DNA of 64,000 nt, taken from contig NZ_CP121668.1 of the NCBI RefSeq assembly GCF_029714425.1, forward strand, positions 6,283,501 to 6,347,500, written 5' to 3'. The position numbers were made by a program, and so were the translations under genes. Positions 8,157 through 16,842 of this stretch are shown piece after piece (the first letter of the stretch is position 1; each line of letters starts with the position of its first letter). Below the pieces are notes generated by a model. That model saw nothing but the letters and a program-made list of their open reading frames with translations. It was not told where the DNA came from and ran no database searches. Origin of the DNA: Bradyrhizobium sp. CB2312 (GTDB lineage: Bacteria; Pseudomonadota; Alphaproteobacteria; Rhizobiales; Xanthobacteraceae).

Positions 8157-9146
8157 TCAGATGCCCCAGCGTAGCGCGGCGGTATGCACCGGTGCATCCC
8201 ACAATTCCTTTGACTGGTTGTCCAGCACGGAGACGGTGATCGAAGCACCAGCCATGTCGAGGGACGTCACGTAGGAACCGGTCAGGAAACGCGTGGTCGA
8301 GATCCCCGCTCCGTCCAGAATGCGCTTGGCGCTGTTGGCCATCAGATAGAGCTCGATCAGCGGCGTCGCGCCAAACCCGTTGATCAGAAGAAGCACTTCA
8401 CTGCCCTTGCTCGGCGCGAGATCGCCCAAAATCGCGTTGAGCATCTCGGCGGCAATCGCATCGGCAGAGCCCAGCGGCACCCTGCGGCGTCCCGGCTCGC
8501 CATGAATGCCGACACCCATTTCCATTTCGTTGTCGGCCAGGGTGAAATTAGGCCGCCCCGCCGCCGGAACGGTGCACGGCAGCAGCGCCACGCCCATCGA
8601 GCGGGTGCGCCTGTTGACGCCATCGCCGAGCGTCTTGAGCGCGGCGAGCGGCATGCCCTGTTCGGCCGCAGCGCCGACCATCTTCTCCACGATCAACGTG
8701 CCCGCGACACCACGACGACCAGTGGTGTAGGTCGACTTCTCGACCGCGACGTCGTCGTTGGTTACGACGCTCGCGACTTCGCGCCCGGCCATCTCGGCGG
8801 CCATGGTGAAGTTCATCACATCGCCTTCGTAATTCTTGACGATGAAGAGCACGCCTGCTCCGGTATCGACGGCCTCCGCCGCCTCGATCATCTGATCCGG
8901 CGTCGGTGAGGTGAAGACCTGGCCCGGACAGGCGGCATCGAGCATGCCATGGCCGACGAAGCCGGCATGGAGCGGCTCATGGCCGGAGCCGCCGCCCGAG
9001 ATCAGCGCGACCTTGCCCGGCTTCAGACTGCGGCGGCGCACGAATTTCCGCTCGGCGCCGAGCAGCAGAATATCGGCATGTGCAGCCGCCAATCCGTCGA
9101 GACTCTCTTCGAGCACCGTGTCGGCGCTGTTGATCAGCTTTTTCAT
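8157..9146 (-). CDS. dhaK: Dihydroxyacetone kinase subunit DhaK
   Basis: This is a 329-residue substrate-binding subunit of the PEP-dependent dihydroxyacetone kinase. It binds the ketone covalently as a hemiaminal on a histidine, seen here as His215 in GVGIHGEPGRR. The glycine-rich GGGSGHEPLHAGFVG and VKNYEGDVMNF segments and the length match DhaK. It is the last gene of the operon, 40 bases after the HTH gene, and works with DhaL (ADP carrier) and DhaM (phosphoryl donor) encoded upstream. Related kinases act on erythrulose, so the physiological substrate could be another short keto-sugar. Confidence 0.93.
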   Translation of the reverse strand: MKKLINSADTVLEESLDGLAAAHADILLLGAERKFVRRRSLKPGKVALISGGGSGHEPLHAGFVGHGMLDAACPGQVFTSPTPDQMIEAAEAVDTGAGVLFIVKNYEGDVMNFTMAAEMAGREVASVVTNDDVAVEKSTYTTGRRGVAGTLIVEKMVGAAAEQGMPLAALKTLGDGVNRRTRSMGVALLPCTVPAAGRPNFTLADNEMEMGVGIHGEPGRRRVPLGSADAIAAEMLNAILGDLAPSKGSEVLLLINGFGATPLIELYLMANSAKRILDGAGISTTRFLTGSYVTSLDMAGASITVSVLDNQSKELWDAPVHTAALRWGI

Positions 9147-9186
9147 CGCGTCCTCCCGGTTGTCACTTTTTTTCGTTTCGAATTGG

Positions 9187-9618
9187 TCAGCCGATGCTTT
9201 CGGCGTAGCGCGCGAGCTGGGCAGCGAAGTCGACGATGAGCTGCTCCAGCGCGCGATTTTTCTTGTCGTCGCCGAGATCGGGCACGGTCACAGTCACAAC
9301 GCGCGTGCGCGCCTCGCGGTGGGCGCCGCGCAGCCGCCCCGGATGCGCGCGCCCATAGGCTTCGAGGAAAGCCGCACGCTCGGCACCTGCGAGATGGCAG
9401 ACCTCGAAGATAATCGGGACATGCTTGGCCGGGATCGGCACCAGATAGGCCGGATTGGTGATCTGGCTGACGAATGACCGGTTCTTGCCGAGCGCCGCCG
9501 CAAGCTTCAACCGCGTCCCGGATGGCCGGTTGTCGAGCGCCCGTCGCAGGATGAGCTTGTAATCCGCAACATTGCTGTCGCCCGGCCGGCTTGTGTCTTC
9601 GTCTGCGTCGTCACTCAT
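9187..9618 (-). CDS. Small HTH (XRE-like) protein of the Dha operon
   Basis: This is a 143-residue protein with a lambda-repressor-like helix-turn-helix at about residues 32-58 (TRLKLAAALGKNRSFVSQI) and a C-terminal helix (LEQLIVDFAAQLARYAESI) that could dimerise. The ATG overlaps the EI stop in an ATGA junction, so it is translationally coupled. The E. coli-type regulators DhaR and DhaS are absent from this window, and this protein is the only DNA-binding candidate in the operon. A regulatory role is inference. Confidence 0.75.
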   Translation of the reverse strand: MSDDADEDTSRPGDSNVADYKLILRRALDNRPSGTRLKLAAALGKNRSFVSQITNPAYLVPIPAKHVPIIFEVCHLAGAERAAFLEAYGRAHPGRLRGAHREARTRVVTVTVPDLGDDKKNRALEQLIVDFAAQLARYAESIG

Positions 9619-11213
9619 GCGGTCACCCTGGCAATGGCGGCCTTGAGCCGCGCCACCGCAATCGGCGAGACCGAGAGACTCGTCAAGCCTGTCGCCAGAA
9701 GCGCCTTCGTCAGGCGCGTGTCCGCCGCGGCATCGCCGCAGAGCGAGACCTCGACACCGCGCTTGCGCCCGGCCTCGACCGCCCGCGCGATCAGCGCCAG
9801 CACCGCCGGATGGCCGGCATCGTTGAGGTCGGCAACAGCGCCGATATCGCGTGCCGCAGCCATTGTGTATTGTGTCAGGTCGTTCGACCCGATGGAATAG
9901 AACGCCGCGCCGAAATCCTCGGCGCACAGCGCTGCGGCCGGGATCTCGACCATGATGCCGAGCGGCGGCCGGGCACAAGCGATGCCCTCTGCGCTGAGGG
10001 CCGCAAATTCGACGTCCAGCATAGCATTGGCCCGGTCGAGCTCCGAAGGGATAGCGACCATCGGCAGCATCACCTTCAGCGCCCCATGCACGGCCGCCCG
10101 GCACAGCGCCCGCAACTGCACGCGAAACACCTCCGGCCGCGCCAGCGAGAGCCGGATCCCGCGCACGCCCAGGAATGGATTGCGCTCACCATCGACCGTC
10201 ACGCCGGGGATTGGCTTGTCGCCGCCAGCATCGAGGGTGCGGATCGTCACCGGCCGTCCTGCGGCCCACTCGAGGATGCGACGGTAGACGGCGTATTGCG
10301 CGTCCTCGCCGGGCAGGCCCCGCGATCCCTCGAACAGAAACTCGGTGCGCACGAGGCCGATGCCGTCGCAGATTGCGGGATCGAGACCCGCGAGCTCTTC
10401 GGGTGCGGCGACATTGAGAAGGACGGCGATGCGCCTTCCATCAGCCGTCAGCGCCGGCTTGAGGCGGCCCGCATCGGCAGCGATCTGTGCGGCACGCGCC
10501 GCCGCCATGCGCTGCTCGAACAGGCGGCGCGTTTCCGGCTTGGGATCGAAGATCACGCTGCCGGTATCGCCGTCGACCAGAGCCAATGAGGGCGGCTGTC
10601 CGTTCCACGGTAATGGACCCAGTCCAACCACCATGGGGGCGCCGCGCGATCGCGCGAGCATTGCGACATGCGACGATGGCGATCCACTAGCGAGCGCAAT
10701 GGCACCGCCGCGGGTCCAGTCGACGGCGAGAAACGTCGACGGCGAAATATCGTCACCCGTGACGACGGAATCTCCGGAGATTGTTGCGATCGCGTTTGCG
10801 CCGTTCAGCCCGGCGAGCACTCGATCGCGAATGTCGACCAGATCGGCGGCTCGGGCGCGGAAATACTCCTCATCCGCCGCGCGATAGCCGGCGATCTCCG
10901 CGTCGAGTGCTGCGCGCCAGGCCTCATCGGCGGCCGTACCGCCCGCAATGGCTTCGTAGGCTCCCTCGGCAAGCGCATCGTCGCCGAGCATCGCGACCTG
11001 GAACTCCAGGATCTCCGCGGCCTCGCCGTGAACCGTCGCGATCAGGTCGGCGAGCTCCACCGCGGCCCCCTCGATCGCCGCCTTCAGCGCTGCCGCCTCC
11101 TGCGCCGAATCGCCCTTCGTCGCCCTGCTGGCGACTTTGGTCGTCAGCACAGCGACCGGGCCGATGGCGAGGCCTGGCGAAGCGGGATGGCCGGTGAGTT
11201 GGATCTCGCCCAC
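9615..11213 (-). CDS. ptsP: Phosphoenolpyruvate--protein phosphotransferase (PTS enzyme I)
   Basis: Full-length enzyme I of about 532 residues transfers phosphate from PEP to HPr. The swivelling domain carries the active histidine (His182 in SGSPSSHVAMLARSRGAP). The PEP-binding barrel has GIGLVRTEFLF, TLDAGGDKPIPG, SIGSNDLTQY and the catalytic Cys in VSLCGDAAAD (about 492). I use the GTG at 11213, four bases after the HPr stop with GAGG ahead of it; an ATG at 11240 would give an arginine-rich extension inside the HPr gene. In E. coli an EI-like piece is fused into DhaM, whereas here EI is separate and complete. Confidence 0.92.
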   Translation of the reverse strand: MGEIQLTGHPASPGLAIGPVAVLTTKVASRATKGDSAQEAAALKAAIEGAAVELADLIATVHGEAAEILEFQVAMLGDDALAEGAYEAIAGGTAADEAWRAALDAEIAGYRAADEEYFRARAADLVDIRDRVLAGLNGANAIATISGDSVVTGDDISPSTFLAVDWTRGGAIALASGSPSSHVAMLARSRGAPMVVGLGPLPWNGQPPSLALVDGDTGSVIFDPKPETRRLFEQRMAAARAAQIAADAGRLKPALTADGRRIAVLLNVAAPEELAGLDPAICDGIGLVRTEFLFEGSRGLPGEDAQYAVYRRILEWAAGRPVTIRTLDAGGDKPIPGVTVDGERNPFLGVRGIRLSLARPEVFRVQLRALCRAAVHGALKVMLPMVAIPSELDRANAMLDVEFAALSAEGIACARPPLGIMVEIPAAALCAEDFGAAFYSIGSNDLTQYTMAAARDIGAVADLNDAGHPAVLALIARAVEAGRKRGVEVSLCGDAAADTRLTKALLATGLTSLSVSPIAVARLKAAIARVTA

Positions 11214-11217
11214 GATT

Positions 11218-11532
11218 CTACGCCTCGCCGAAACCGTCATGCACGAGCGCCAGCATGGCCGCGAGCGCCGCCTCGCCATCAGGACCATTGACGCGGAAAT
11301 GCAGCGTTGCGCCTTGCGGCGCTTTCACACGCATCACCTTCACCGGACTCTTGGCGTCGGTCCAGGGCCCCTCGGCTGCAAGCGCAATTTCGATCTTGGC
11401 GACAAAGCCTTTCGCGCACTGCGTGAGCTTCACTGACGGCCGCGCGTGCAGGCCGACCGGATTGACGAGGACCGCCGAGGCGGTCAGCGGCACAAACGTC
11501 TGGGCCGCCCGGTTGGCGTTGGCATCATGCAT
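11218..11532 (-). CDS. HPr family phosphocarrier protein
   Basis: This is a 104-residue HPr. The phospho-accepting histidine is His29 in NPVGLHARPSVKL, followed by the usual Ser-containing helix (DAKSPVKVMRVKAPQG). It has about 15 extra N-terminal residues compared with minimal HPr. The ATG overlaps the DhaM stop by eight bases with GGAGGA just upstream. Its place between DhaM and EI implies it relays phosphate EI to HPr to DhaM for the triose kinase. Confidence 0.93.
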   Translation of the reverse strand: MHDANANRAAQTFVPLTASAVLVNPVGLHARPSVKLTQCAKGFVAKIEIALAAEGPWTDAKSPVKVMRVKAPQGATLHFRVNGPDGEAALAAMLALVHDGFGEA

Positions 11533-11911
11533 AGAATTCCTCCGCACTGCGCTTGACGGCGGCAAGCGATGAGCCGCCCGAAGATTCGGTCGCAGCGATC
11601 ACGGCCCCTTCGACCACCGGGGCATTACAGACGAGCACGCGCGCGCGCCGGTCTTCCGGGAGCATCTCGACCGCCATCTCTGAATTAGTCTCGGCACCGC
11701 CGAGATCGACGAGGATCGCAACACCCGCCGGTGACCAGGCCATCTCGATCGCCTCGAGGATTCCCGCAACATTCGTACCTAGGCCGCCATCGACATCGCC
11801 ACCGGTCCAGGCCAGCGGCACTGCGTCCCCGACCATCTGGCGCACCATGTCGGCCGCGCCTTCCGCGATCTTCGGCGAATGCGACACGATGACTATTCCG
11901 ACGTTGCTCAT
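11525..11911 (-). CDS. dhaM: PTS-dependent dihydroxyacetone kinase phosphotransferase subunit DhaM
   Basis: This is a 128-residue EIIA(Man)-like domain that accepts phosphate from HPr and rephosphorylates the ADP bound on DhaL. The active histidine is His11 in GIVIVSHSPKIAEG, and the VAILVDLGGAETNSEMA segment is conserved. It consists only of the EIIA domain, lacking the HPr and EI pieces that are fused in E. coli DhaM; those are supplied by the next two genes. It overlaps dhaL by four bases and HPr by eight. Confidence 0.93.
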   Translation of the reverse strand: MSNVGIVIVSHSPKIAEGAADMVRQMVGDAVPLAWTGGDVDGGLGTNVAGILEAIEMAWSPAGVAILVDLGGAETNSEMAVEMLPEDRRARVLVCNAPVVEGAVIAATESSGGSSLAAVKRSAEEFYA

Positions 11912-12522
11912 GTTCTGACCTCGAGCTCCAGTGTCTCAACTGCTGCGCCGATCAGAAGGGACGCCGAGCGCGAGCCCGGGTCCATATGACCGATGGAACG
12001 TTCGCCAAGGAACGATGCGCGGCCGCGGATGGCCTGCATGGGCGTGGTGCGATCGGCCGCTTGCACAGCCTCGGCCGCGATTGCCTTGGCATCACCGCCT
12101 CCCGCGAGAACCGCGTGCACCGGCACCAGGACATCCAGCAGCGTCTTCTGTCCTGCCTCCGAACGGCCGCGTGCCTTGACGGCCTCGATGGCCTTCTCCG
12201 TCGCAGCGACCAGATCGGCCCGGCTCGGCTGCTCCGGAAGGGCCTTGCCCAGTTCCATGAAGAAAGTTCCGACCAGCGGCCCCGACGCACCGCCGACCTT
12301 CATGACCAATGTCATTCCGATCGCCTTCAGCATTTCGGGGAGCGACTTGTCAGCAAGGCCCGGCAATGCGGCGAGCACAGCTTCGAAACCTCGTTTCATG
12401 TTCAGCCCGTGATCCCCATCACCAATCGCCTGGTCGAGGCTCGTCAACTCGTCCGCATGCTCGATTACAGACGCTGCCAGCGCTCGCACCAATCTTTCCC
12501 TGGCTACGCGATCAAGGCTCAT
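11908..12522 (-). CDS. dhaL: Dihydroxyacetone kinase subunit DhaL
   Basis: This is a 204-residue helical-barrel subunit holding ADP/ATP as a non-exchanging cofactor. The Mg-binding aspartates are Asp30, Asp35 and Asp37 in SLDQAIGDGDHGLNMKRG, and VGGASGPLVGTFF is the nucleotide loop. The length is normal for the PTS-dependent form. The start codon overlaps the stop of the preceding ABC ATPase gene in ATGA, which ties the kinase to the importer in one transcript. Confidence 0.94.
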   Translation of the reverse strand: MSLDRVARERLVRALAASVIEHADELTSLDQAIGDGDHGLNMKRGFEAVLAALPGLADKSLPEMLKAIGMTLVMKVGGASGPLVGTFFMELGKALPEQPSRADLVAATEKAIEAVKARGRSEAGQKTLLDVLVPVHAVLAGGGDAKAIAAEAVQAADRTTPMQAIRGRASFLGERSIGHMDPGSRSASLLIGAAVETLELEVRT

Positions 12523-13526
12523 GCCGCTACCCTCCAGCCCTTCGCATCGAAAAACAGCGGCTTATTCAAACGGAGCGACACGACGTCTCCGGCCCCAAAA
12601 CCCGCCTCGGGATCTGCCAGGGTCACAACCGGCCGGCCCGCGAGATCGAGATGAAGGTGGCTCTGGTCGCCGAGGTGCTCGACCCGCTTGACGGTTGCCG
12701 ATATGTCGCCGCCGCCGCGAGCAATCGTCAGATGCTCGGTCCGCGCGCCAATCGTCTCGACGCCGACGGGCGCCCCCGCGAACAGCGTCGCCGGCAGCAG
12801 ATTGATCGTCGGCTGGCCCAGCCTCGCCGCGACATGCGCGTTGATCGGGTTCTCGTAGATCTCCCGCGGCGTGCCGATCTGCATCAGCCGCCCGCCTTCG
12901 ATCACGCCAATGCGCGACGCCATGGTCATTGCCTCGGTCTGATCGTGGGTGACATAGAGGATCGTCGCGCCGAGATCGACCTGGATCCGCTTAAGCTCGA
13001 GGCGGAGCTCGCCGCGAAGCTTGGCATCCAGCGAGGACAGCGGCTCGTCCATCAGATAGATCGAGGGTGAGCGGACCAGCGCCCGGCCGATCGCGACGCG
13101 CTGCATCTGCCCGCCTGACAGCTGCGTCGCCTTGTTGTCCAGCTTGGTCTCGATATGAAGCAGGCGCGCCACCTCCCGCACCTTCGCGTGGATATCGGCT
13201 TCGGGCACGCGGCGGGTCGGCGCACGCAACGCGAAGGCCATGTTCTCGAACACGGTGAGGTGCGGATACAGCGAATATTGCTGGAAGACAAACGCAACAT
13301 CGCGATCCGCCGGCGCATCGCCGGTCACGCTGCGCCCGTCGATGCGGATCGAGCCAGAATCCGGCTGTTCCAATCCGGCGATCAAGCGCAATGCGGTGGT
13401 CTTGCCGGCGCCGGTCGGCCCGAGCAATGCCACGAACTCACCGTCGCCGACGGTCAGCGATAGATCACTCAAGGCTTGAGTCTTTCCGAAGGCCTTGGAG
13501 ACGGCATTGATCTCGACCTCAGCCAT
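12519..13526 (-). CDS. Carbohydrate ABC transporter ATP-binding protein 1
   Basis: This is a MalK/UgpC-type ATPase of about 335 residues. It shows Walker A GPTGAGKTT (36-44), the Q-loop in VFQQYSLYPHLTV, signature LSGGQMQRVAIGRA, Walker B IYLMDEPLSSLD and H-loop YVTHDQTEAM, followed by a TOBE/MalK-like C-terminal domain. I chose the ATG with MAEVEINAV because this is where the family begins. It overlaps the second ATPase gene by eight bases. The pair with a divergent partner suggests a heterodimeric motor, as in the rhizobial glycerol importer GlpST. Confidence 0.92.
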   Translation of the reverse strand: MAEVEINAVSKAFGKTQALSDLSLTVGDGEFVALLGPTGAGKTTALRLIAGLEQPDSGSIRIDGRSVTGDAPADRDVAFVFQQYSLYPHLTVFENMAFALRAPTRRVPEADIHAKVREVARLLHIETKLDNKATQLSGGQMQRVAIGRALVRSPSIYLMDEPLSSLDAKLRGELRLELKRIQVDLGATILYVTHDQTEAMTMASRIGVIEGGRLMQIGTPREIYENPINAHVAARLGQPTINLLPATLFAGAPVGVETIGARTEHLTIARGGGDISATVKRVEHLGDQSHLHLDLAGRPVVTLADPEAGFGAGDVVSLRLNKPLFFDAKGWRVAA

Positions 13527-14616
13527 GCGCGCCTCCTTCATGCAGCGCGGTGCGAATTGCCCGGCCCGATGCCTTGTCGAAGATCGACAGCGTATCGGGC
13601 CGGAAATCGAGCCCGACGGTCTCGCCGGTCCGAAACGATCTGCTGCTGGGTGAGCGGGCCTTGAGCGCACCGTAATGCGTCGTCACGGTCACGATCTGCG
13701 TCGTGCCCAGATATTCCGTGCCATAGACTTCGCCGCGCACCATGCCACGATCGGTAAAACGCACATGCTCGGGCCGTACCCCGAGCACGAGCTCGCTTTC
13801 CGCCATCGCCTCGCGCGCGGCGGGAATTGCAACGTCACGCTCGCCGAGCCGGATCGCCTCCGCGCCGGTCTGCAGGCCGCCGCGGAACGGCAGGAAGTTC
13901 ATGGGCGGCGATCCGATGAAGTCGGCGACGAACAGCGACGCCGGCCGGTCATAGATGTCGCGCGGGCTCGCCACCTGCTCGACGACGCCGTTGTTCATCA
14001 CCGCGATCCTGTCGGCCATCGCCATGGCCTCGAGCTGGTCATGGGTGACATAGACAGTCGTCGCGCCCAGCCGGTCGTGCAGGGCCCGCAATTCATGAAT
14101 CATGGCGTCCCGCATCTCGGTATCGAGCGCGCCGAGCGGCTCGTCCATCAGAAAACACTTTGGCTTGCGCACGATCGCCCGCCCCAGCGCGACACGCTGC
14201 CGGTCGCCGCCGGCAAGGCCGGAGACGGAGCGGTCGAGAAGGTGCGAGATCCGCAGGATGCGCGCAGCCTCGACGACCCGCCGATCACGCTCGGCCGCGC
14301 CGATGCCCTCGCATTTCAGGGGAAAGCCGATGTTACGCCGGACATTCATGTGCGGATAGAGCGCGAAGAGCTGGAACACGAAGGCAATGTCGCGCGCCGA
14401 TGCGCGGTTCATCGTCACGTCCTCGCCATCGAGCCGGATCGTGCCCGCCGTCGGCAGCTCCAGGCCGGCGATCATGCGGAGCGTCGTGGTCTTGCCGCAG
14501 CCGGACGGTCCGAGCAAGCAAAGGAACTGGCCGTCCTCCACCGTGAAGCTGGCGGACCTGACCGCATGAAAGCTACCAAAGGATTTGTCGAGCGCCTCGA
14601 CCTTGATCTGTGCCAT
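13519..14616 (-). CDS. Carbohydrate ABC transporter ATP-binding protein 2, variant signature
   Basis: This is a 365-residue MalK/UgpC-type ATPase. Walker A GPSGCGKTTT (36-45), Q-loop VFQLFALYPHMNV, Walker B CFLMDEPLGALD and H-loop YVTHDQLEAM are intact, and a TOBE domain follows. The signature reads VSGLAGGDRQRVALGRA, so the canonical LSGGQ is LAGGD (134-138), losing the serine and glutamine. In a heterodimer this would make one of the two ATP sites degenerate, and ATPase 1 keeps the canonical motif. It lies seven bases upstream of nothing but the small membrane protein gene, within the same operon. Confidence 0.92.
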   Translation of the reverse strand: MAQIKVEALDKSFGSFHAVRSASFTVEDGQFLCLLGPSGCGKTTTLRMIAGLELPTAGTIRLDGEDVTMNRASARDIAFVFQLFALYPHMNVRRNIGFPLKCEGIGAAERDRRVVEAARILRISHLLDRSVSGLAGGDRQRVALGRAIVRKPKCFLMDEPLGALDTEMRDAMIHELRALHDRLGATTVYVTHDQLEAMAMADRIAVMNNGVVEQVASPRDIYDRPASLFVADFIGSPPMNFLPFRGGLQTGAEAIRLGERDVAIPAAREAMAESELVLGVRPEHVRFTDRGMVRGEVYGTEYLGTTQIVTVTTHYGALKARSPSSRSFRTGETVGLDFRPDTLSIFDKASGRAIRTALHEGGAHG

Positions 14617-14622
14617 CGCGCG

Positions 14623-14835
14623 CTACTCCCGCACTTTGGACACGATGGTGAACATCACCGTGCCGAACAGGGTCGTCGCAAACGACCAGGAGTACAGTGT
14701 CAGAGACAATGGCTGCATCAGCATCACGACGCCGGCGGCGATGATCGTCGTCGCGACGGCTTCGAGCGGGCCGCGGCGCAGAAGACGGTCCGCAACACCG
14801 CGACGCGCAATGGATGGGATGGCATCGATGTTCAT
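14623..14835 (-). CDS. Small two-helix membrane protein of the sugar ABC operon
   Basis: This is a 70-residue protein with two hydrophobic segments, about residues 25-43 (EAVATTIIAAGVVMLMQPL) and 46-64 (LYSWSFATTLFGTVMFTIV). It overlaps the end of the upstream permease gene by four bases and precedes the ATPases. Small membrane proteins occupy similar positions in rhizobial polyol importers (for example the DUF2160 protein in the glycerol importer), but I cannot equate them. It is probably an accessory subunit of this importer. Confidence 0.75.
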   Translation of the reverse strand: MNIDAIPSIARRGVADRLLRRGPLEAVATTIIAAGVVMLMQPLSLTLYSWSFATTLFGTVMFTIVSKVRE

Positions 14836-15785
14836 TTGCGGACAGCTCCAAAAGTGATGCCGCGCAGCAGATGCTTACGAAGCAAGACCGTGAACACCAC
14901 GATCGGCACCAGAAACAGAGTCGTGCCGGCGGCCACTGCGGGCCAGTCTTGCCCCCCCTCGCCGATGATGATCGGAATGAACGGCGGCGCCGTCTGTGCG
15001 TTACCCGAGGTGAGAAGCACCGCGAAAGCGTATTCGTTCCAGGCGAAGATCAGGCAGAAGATTGCGGTCGCCGCGATTCCCGTGGTGGCCTGCGGCAGCA
15101 CCACCTTCACGAACGCCTGGAAGCGGGTGTATCCGTCGATCATCGCGGCCTCCTCGTACTCACGCGGGATTTCGTCGATGAAACCCTTGAGCAGCCAGAC
15201 CGCCAGCGAGACATTGACCGAGGTGTAGAGCAGGATCATCCCGAGCCTGGTGTCCGACAAGCCGACGGTGCGGTACATCAGATAGATCGGGATCGCGACC
15301 GCGATCGGCGGCATCATCCGGGTCGACAGGATGAAGAACAGCAGGTCATCTTTCAGCGGCACGCGGAACCGGGAGAAGCCGTAGGCCGAGAGGGTACCCA
15401 AAGCAACGGCGAGCACAGTCGAACCAAACGCAATGATCAACGAATTGACGAAGCGCGGCACATAGTTCGAGGGACCGGCAACGACCATGTTGCGGCTGCG
15501 CGCGATGTCATCGCACAGCCCTTGCGGCGGCCCCAGCGATCGGATGAATTCCGGTGTCTGGCGCGAGCGGGTCGTGAACAGGTTGCAGAAGCCTTCGAGC
15601 GACGGCTTGAACATCACCTTCGGCGGATAGGAGATCGCATCGTCAGGCGACTTGAATGCGGTGAGCATGATCCAGACCAGCGGGATCATGGTGATGATCG
15701 CGTAGAGCACGACGAGCGAGCCGGCAAAGCGCCGCGTCGTGGCCGACGGCTCGACGACTGAATGGGCCGTGGTGGCTGATGTCAT
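14832..15785 (-). CDS. Carbohydrate ABC transporter permease 2 (MalG-like)
   Basis: This is an inner-membrane permease of about 317 residues with six hydrophobic segments, starting LVVLYAIITMIPLVWIMLTA. The EAA loop EYEEAAMIDGYTRFQAFVKV contacts the ATPases, and the protein ends MalG-like with KHLLRGITFGAVRK. It has an insertion of roughly 40 residues with paired cysteines (CNLFTTRSRQTPEF to CDDIARS) in the first periplasmic loop. ATG at 15785 overlaps the stop of permease 1 in ATGA. Confidence 0.92.
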   Translation of the reverse strand: MTSATTAHSVVEPSATTRRFAGSLVVLYAIITMIPLVWIMLTAFKSPDDAISYPPKVMFKPSLEGFCNLFTTRSRQTPEFIRSLGPPQGLCDDIARSRNMVVAGPSNYVPRFVNSLIIAFGSTVLAVALGTLSAYGFSRFRVPLKDDLLFFILSTRMMPPIAVAIPIYLMYRTVGLSDTRLGMILLYTSVNVSLAVWLLKGFIDEIPREYEEAAMIDGYTRFQAFVKVVLPQATTGIAATAIFCLIFAWNEYAFAVLLTSGNAQTAPPFIPIIIGEGGQDWPAVAAGTTLFLVPIVVFTVLLRKHLLRGITFGAVRK

Positions 15786-16741
15786 CGGCTTTTCACCTTG
15801 TTCAGCGCCTTCACATAGATGTTGGCGAGTCCGAAGACCGTCACGAACAGTATGATCGCGAAGGCCGAGGAATAGCCGGTGCGCCAGCTCTCGAACGCCG
15901 CCCGCTTGAGCGTGATCGAGGCGACTTCCGTGGTCGATCCCGGCCCGCCGCCGGTGAGCAGATTGACCATGTCGAACATCTTGAAATTCTCGATGCCGCG
16001 GAAGAGCACGGCCAGCATGATGAACGGCAGCGCCATCGGCAGCGTGATCGACCAGAACTGCCGCCACTTCGACGCGCGGTCGACCTCGGCCGCCTCGTAG
16101 ATGTAATCGGGGATCGAACGCAGGCCGGCGAGACAAATCAGCATCACATACGGCGTCCACATCCACGCATCGACGATGACGATGGCCCAGGGGCTCAGCG
16201 TGACGTCGCCCAGCATCTGGAAGGAGGAGGCTGCGCGTCCGGTGAAGAAGGCGACGACGTAATTGAACAGGCCGATCTGGGGCTGGTACAGAAACGTCCA
16301 GAAATTGCCGACGACGGCCGGCGAGAGCATCATCGGCAGCAGGATGATCGTTGTCCACATGCCGTGGCCGCGGAATTTCTTGTCGATGAGGTAGGCCAGG
16401 CCAAATCCGAGGACGGTCTCGATCACCACGGTCCAGATCACGAAATGCGCGGTCACCTGCATCGCCGCCCAGATGTCAGGATCGGTCAGGATCGACTGGT
16501 ACCAGTCAGCGCCCAGCCAGATCGTCGGCACGTTGGCCCTGTTCGCGCGGTAGTTCGTGAACGACAGATAGATCGTCCAGATCAGCGGGAAGATATTGAT
16601 CGCCAGCAGCAGCACGATCGTCGGCGTGATGAAGAGCCAGGCGAGCGTCCTGTCCGACAGGCCCCGGATACGGCGCGCCACGCCTGGCCGGACCATGACG
16701 GCCCGATAGGTGATCCGCGAAGAGGCACTCAATTCGTTCAT
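15782..16741 (-). CDS. Carbohydrate ABC transporter permease 1 (MalF-like)
   Basis: This is an integral-membrane permease of about 319 residues. Hydrophobic segments include LAWLFITPTIVLLLAINIFP and AIVIVDAWMWTPYVMLICLA. The EAA loop YIYEAAEVDRASKWRQFWSI is present, as is the GGGPGSTTEVASITLKRAAF segment typical of sugar permeases. I chose the ATG beginning MNELSASSR, about 100 bases after the binding-protein stop; the open frame further upstream is arginine-rich and not membrane-like. Confidence 0.92.
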   Translation of the reverse strand: MNELSASSRITYRAVMVRPGVARRIRGLSDRTLAWLFITPTIVLLLAINIFPLIWTIYLSFTNYRANRANVPTIWLGADWYQSILTDPDIWAAMQVTAHFVIWTVVIETVLGFGLAYLIDKKFRGHGMWTTIILLPMMLSPAVVGNFWTFLYQPQIGLFNYVVAFFTGRAASSFQMLGDVTLSPWAIVIVDAWMWTPYVMLICLAGLRSIPDYIYEAAEVDRASKWRQFWSITLPMALPFIMLAVLFRGIENFKMFDMVNLLTGGGPGSTTEVASITLKRAAFESWRTGYSSAFAIILFVTVFGLANIYVKALNKVKSR

Positions 16742-16842
16742 TGCGTGAACCGATCCAGGCACCCGGCGTCGATACTGCGACGAATTCCGGTCATCTCGAA
16801 GGAAACCCGGAGCGCGAGCGCACGCGCTCCGGGCAGCTCGCA

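Noticed and set aside
13675..15228. 517-residue plus-strand open frame
   Set aside because: It runs opposite the ATPase and permease genes and is rich in Arg, His, Asp and Gly with no recognisable fold, while the minus strand carries full ATPase and membrane motifs.
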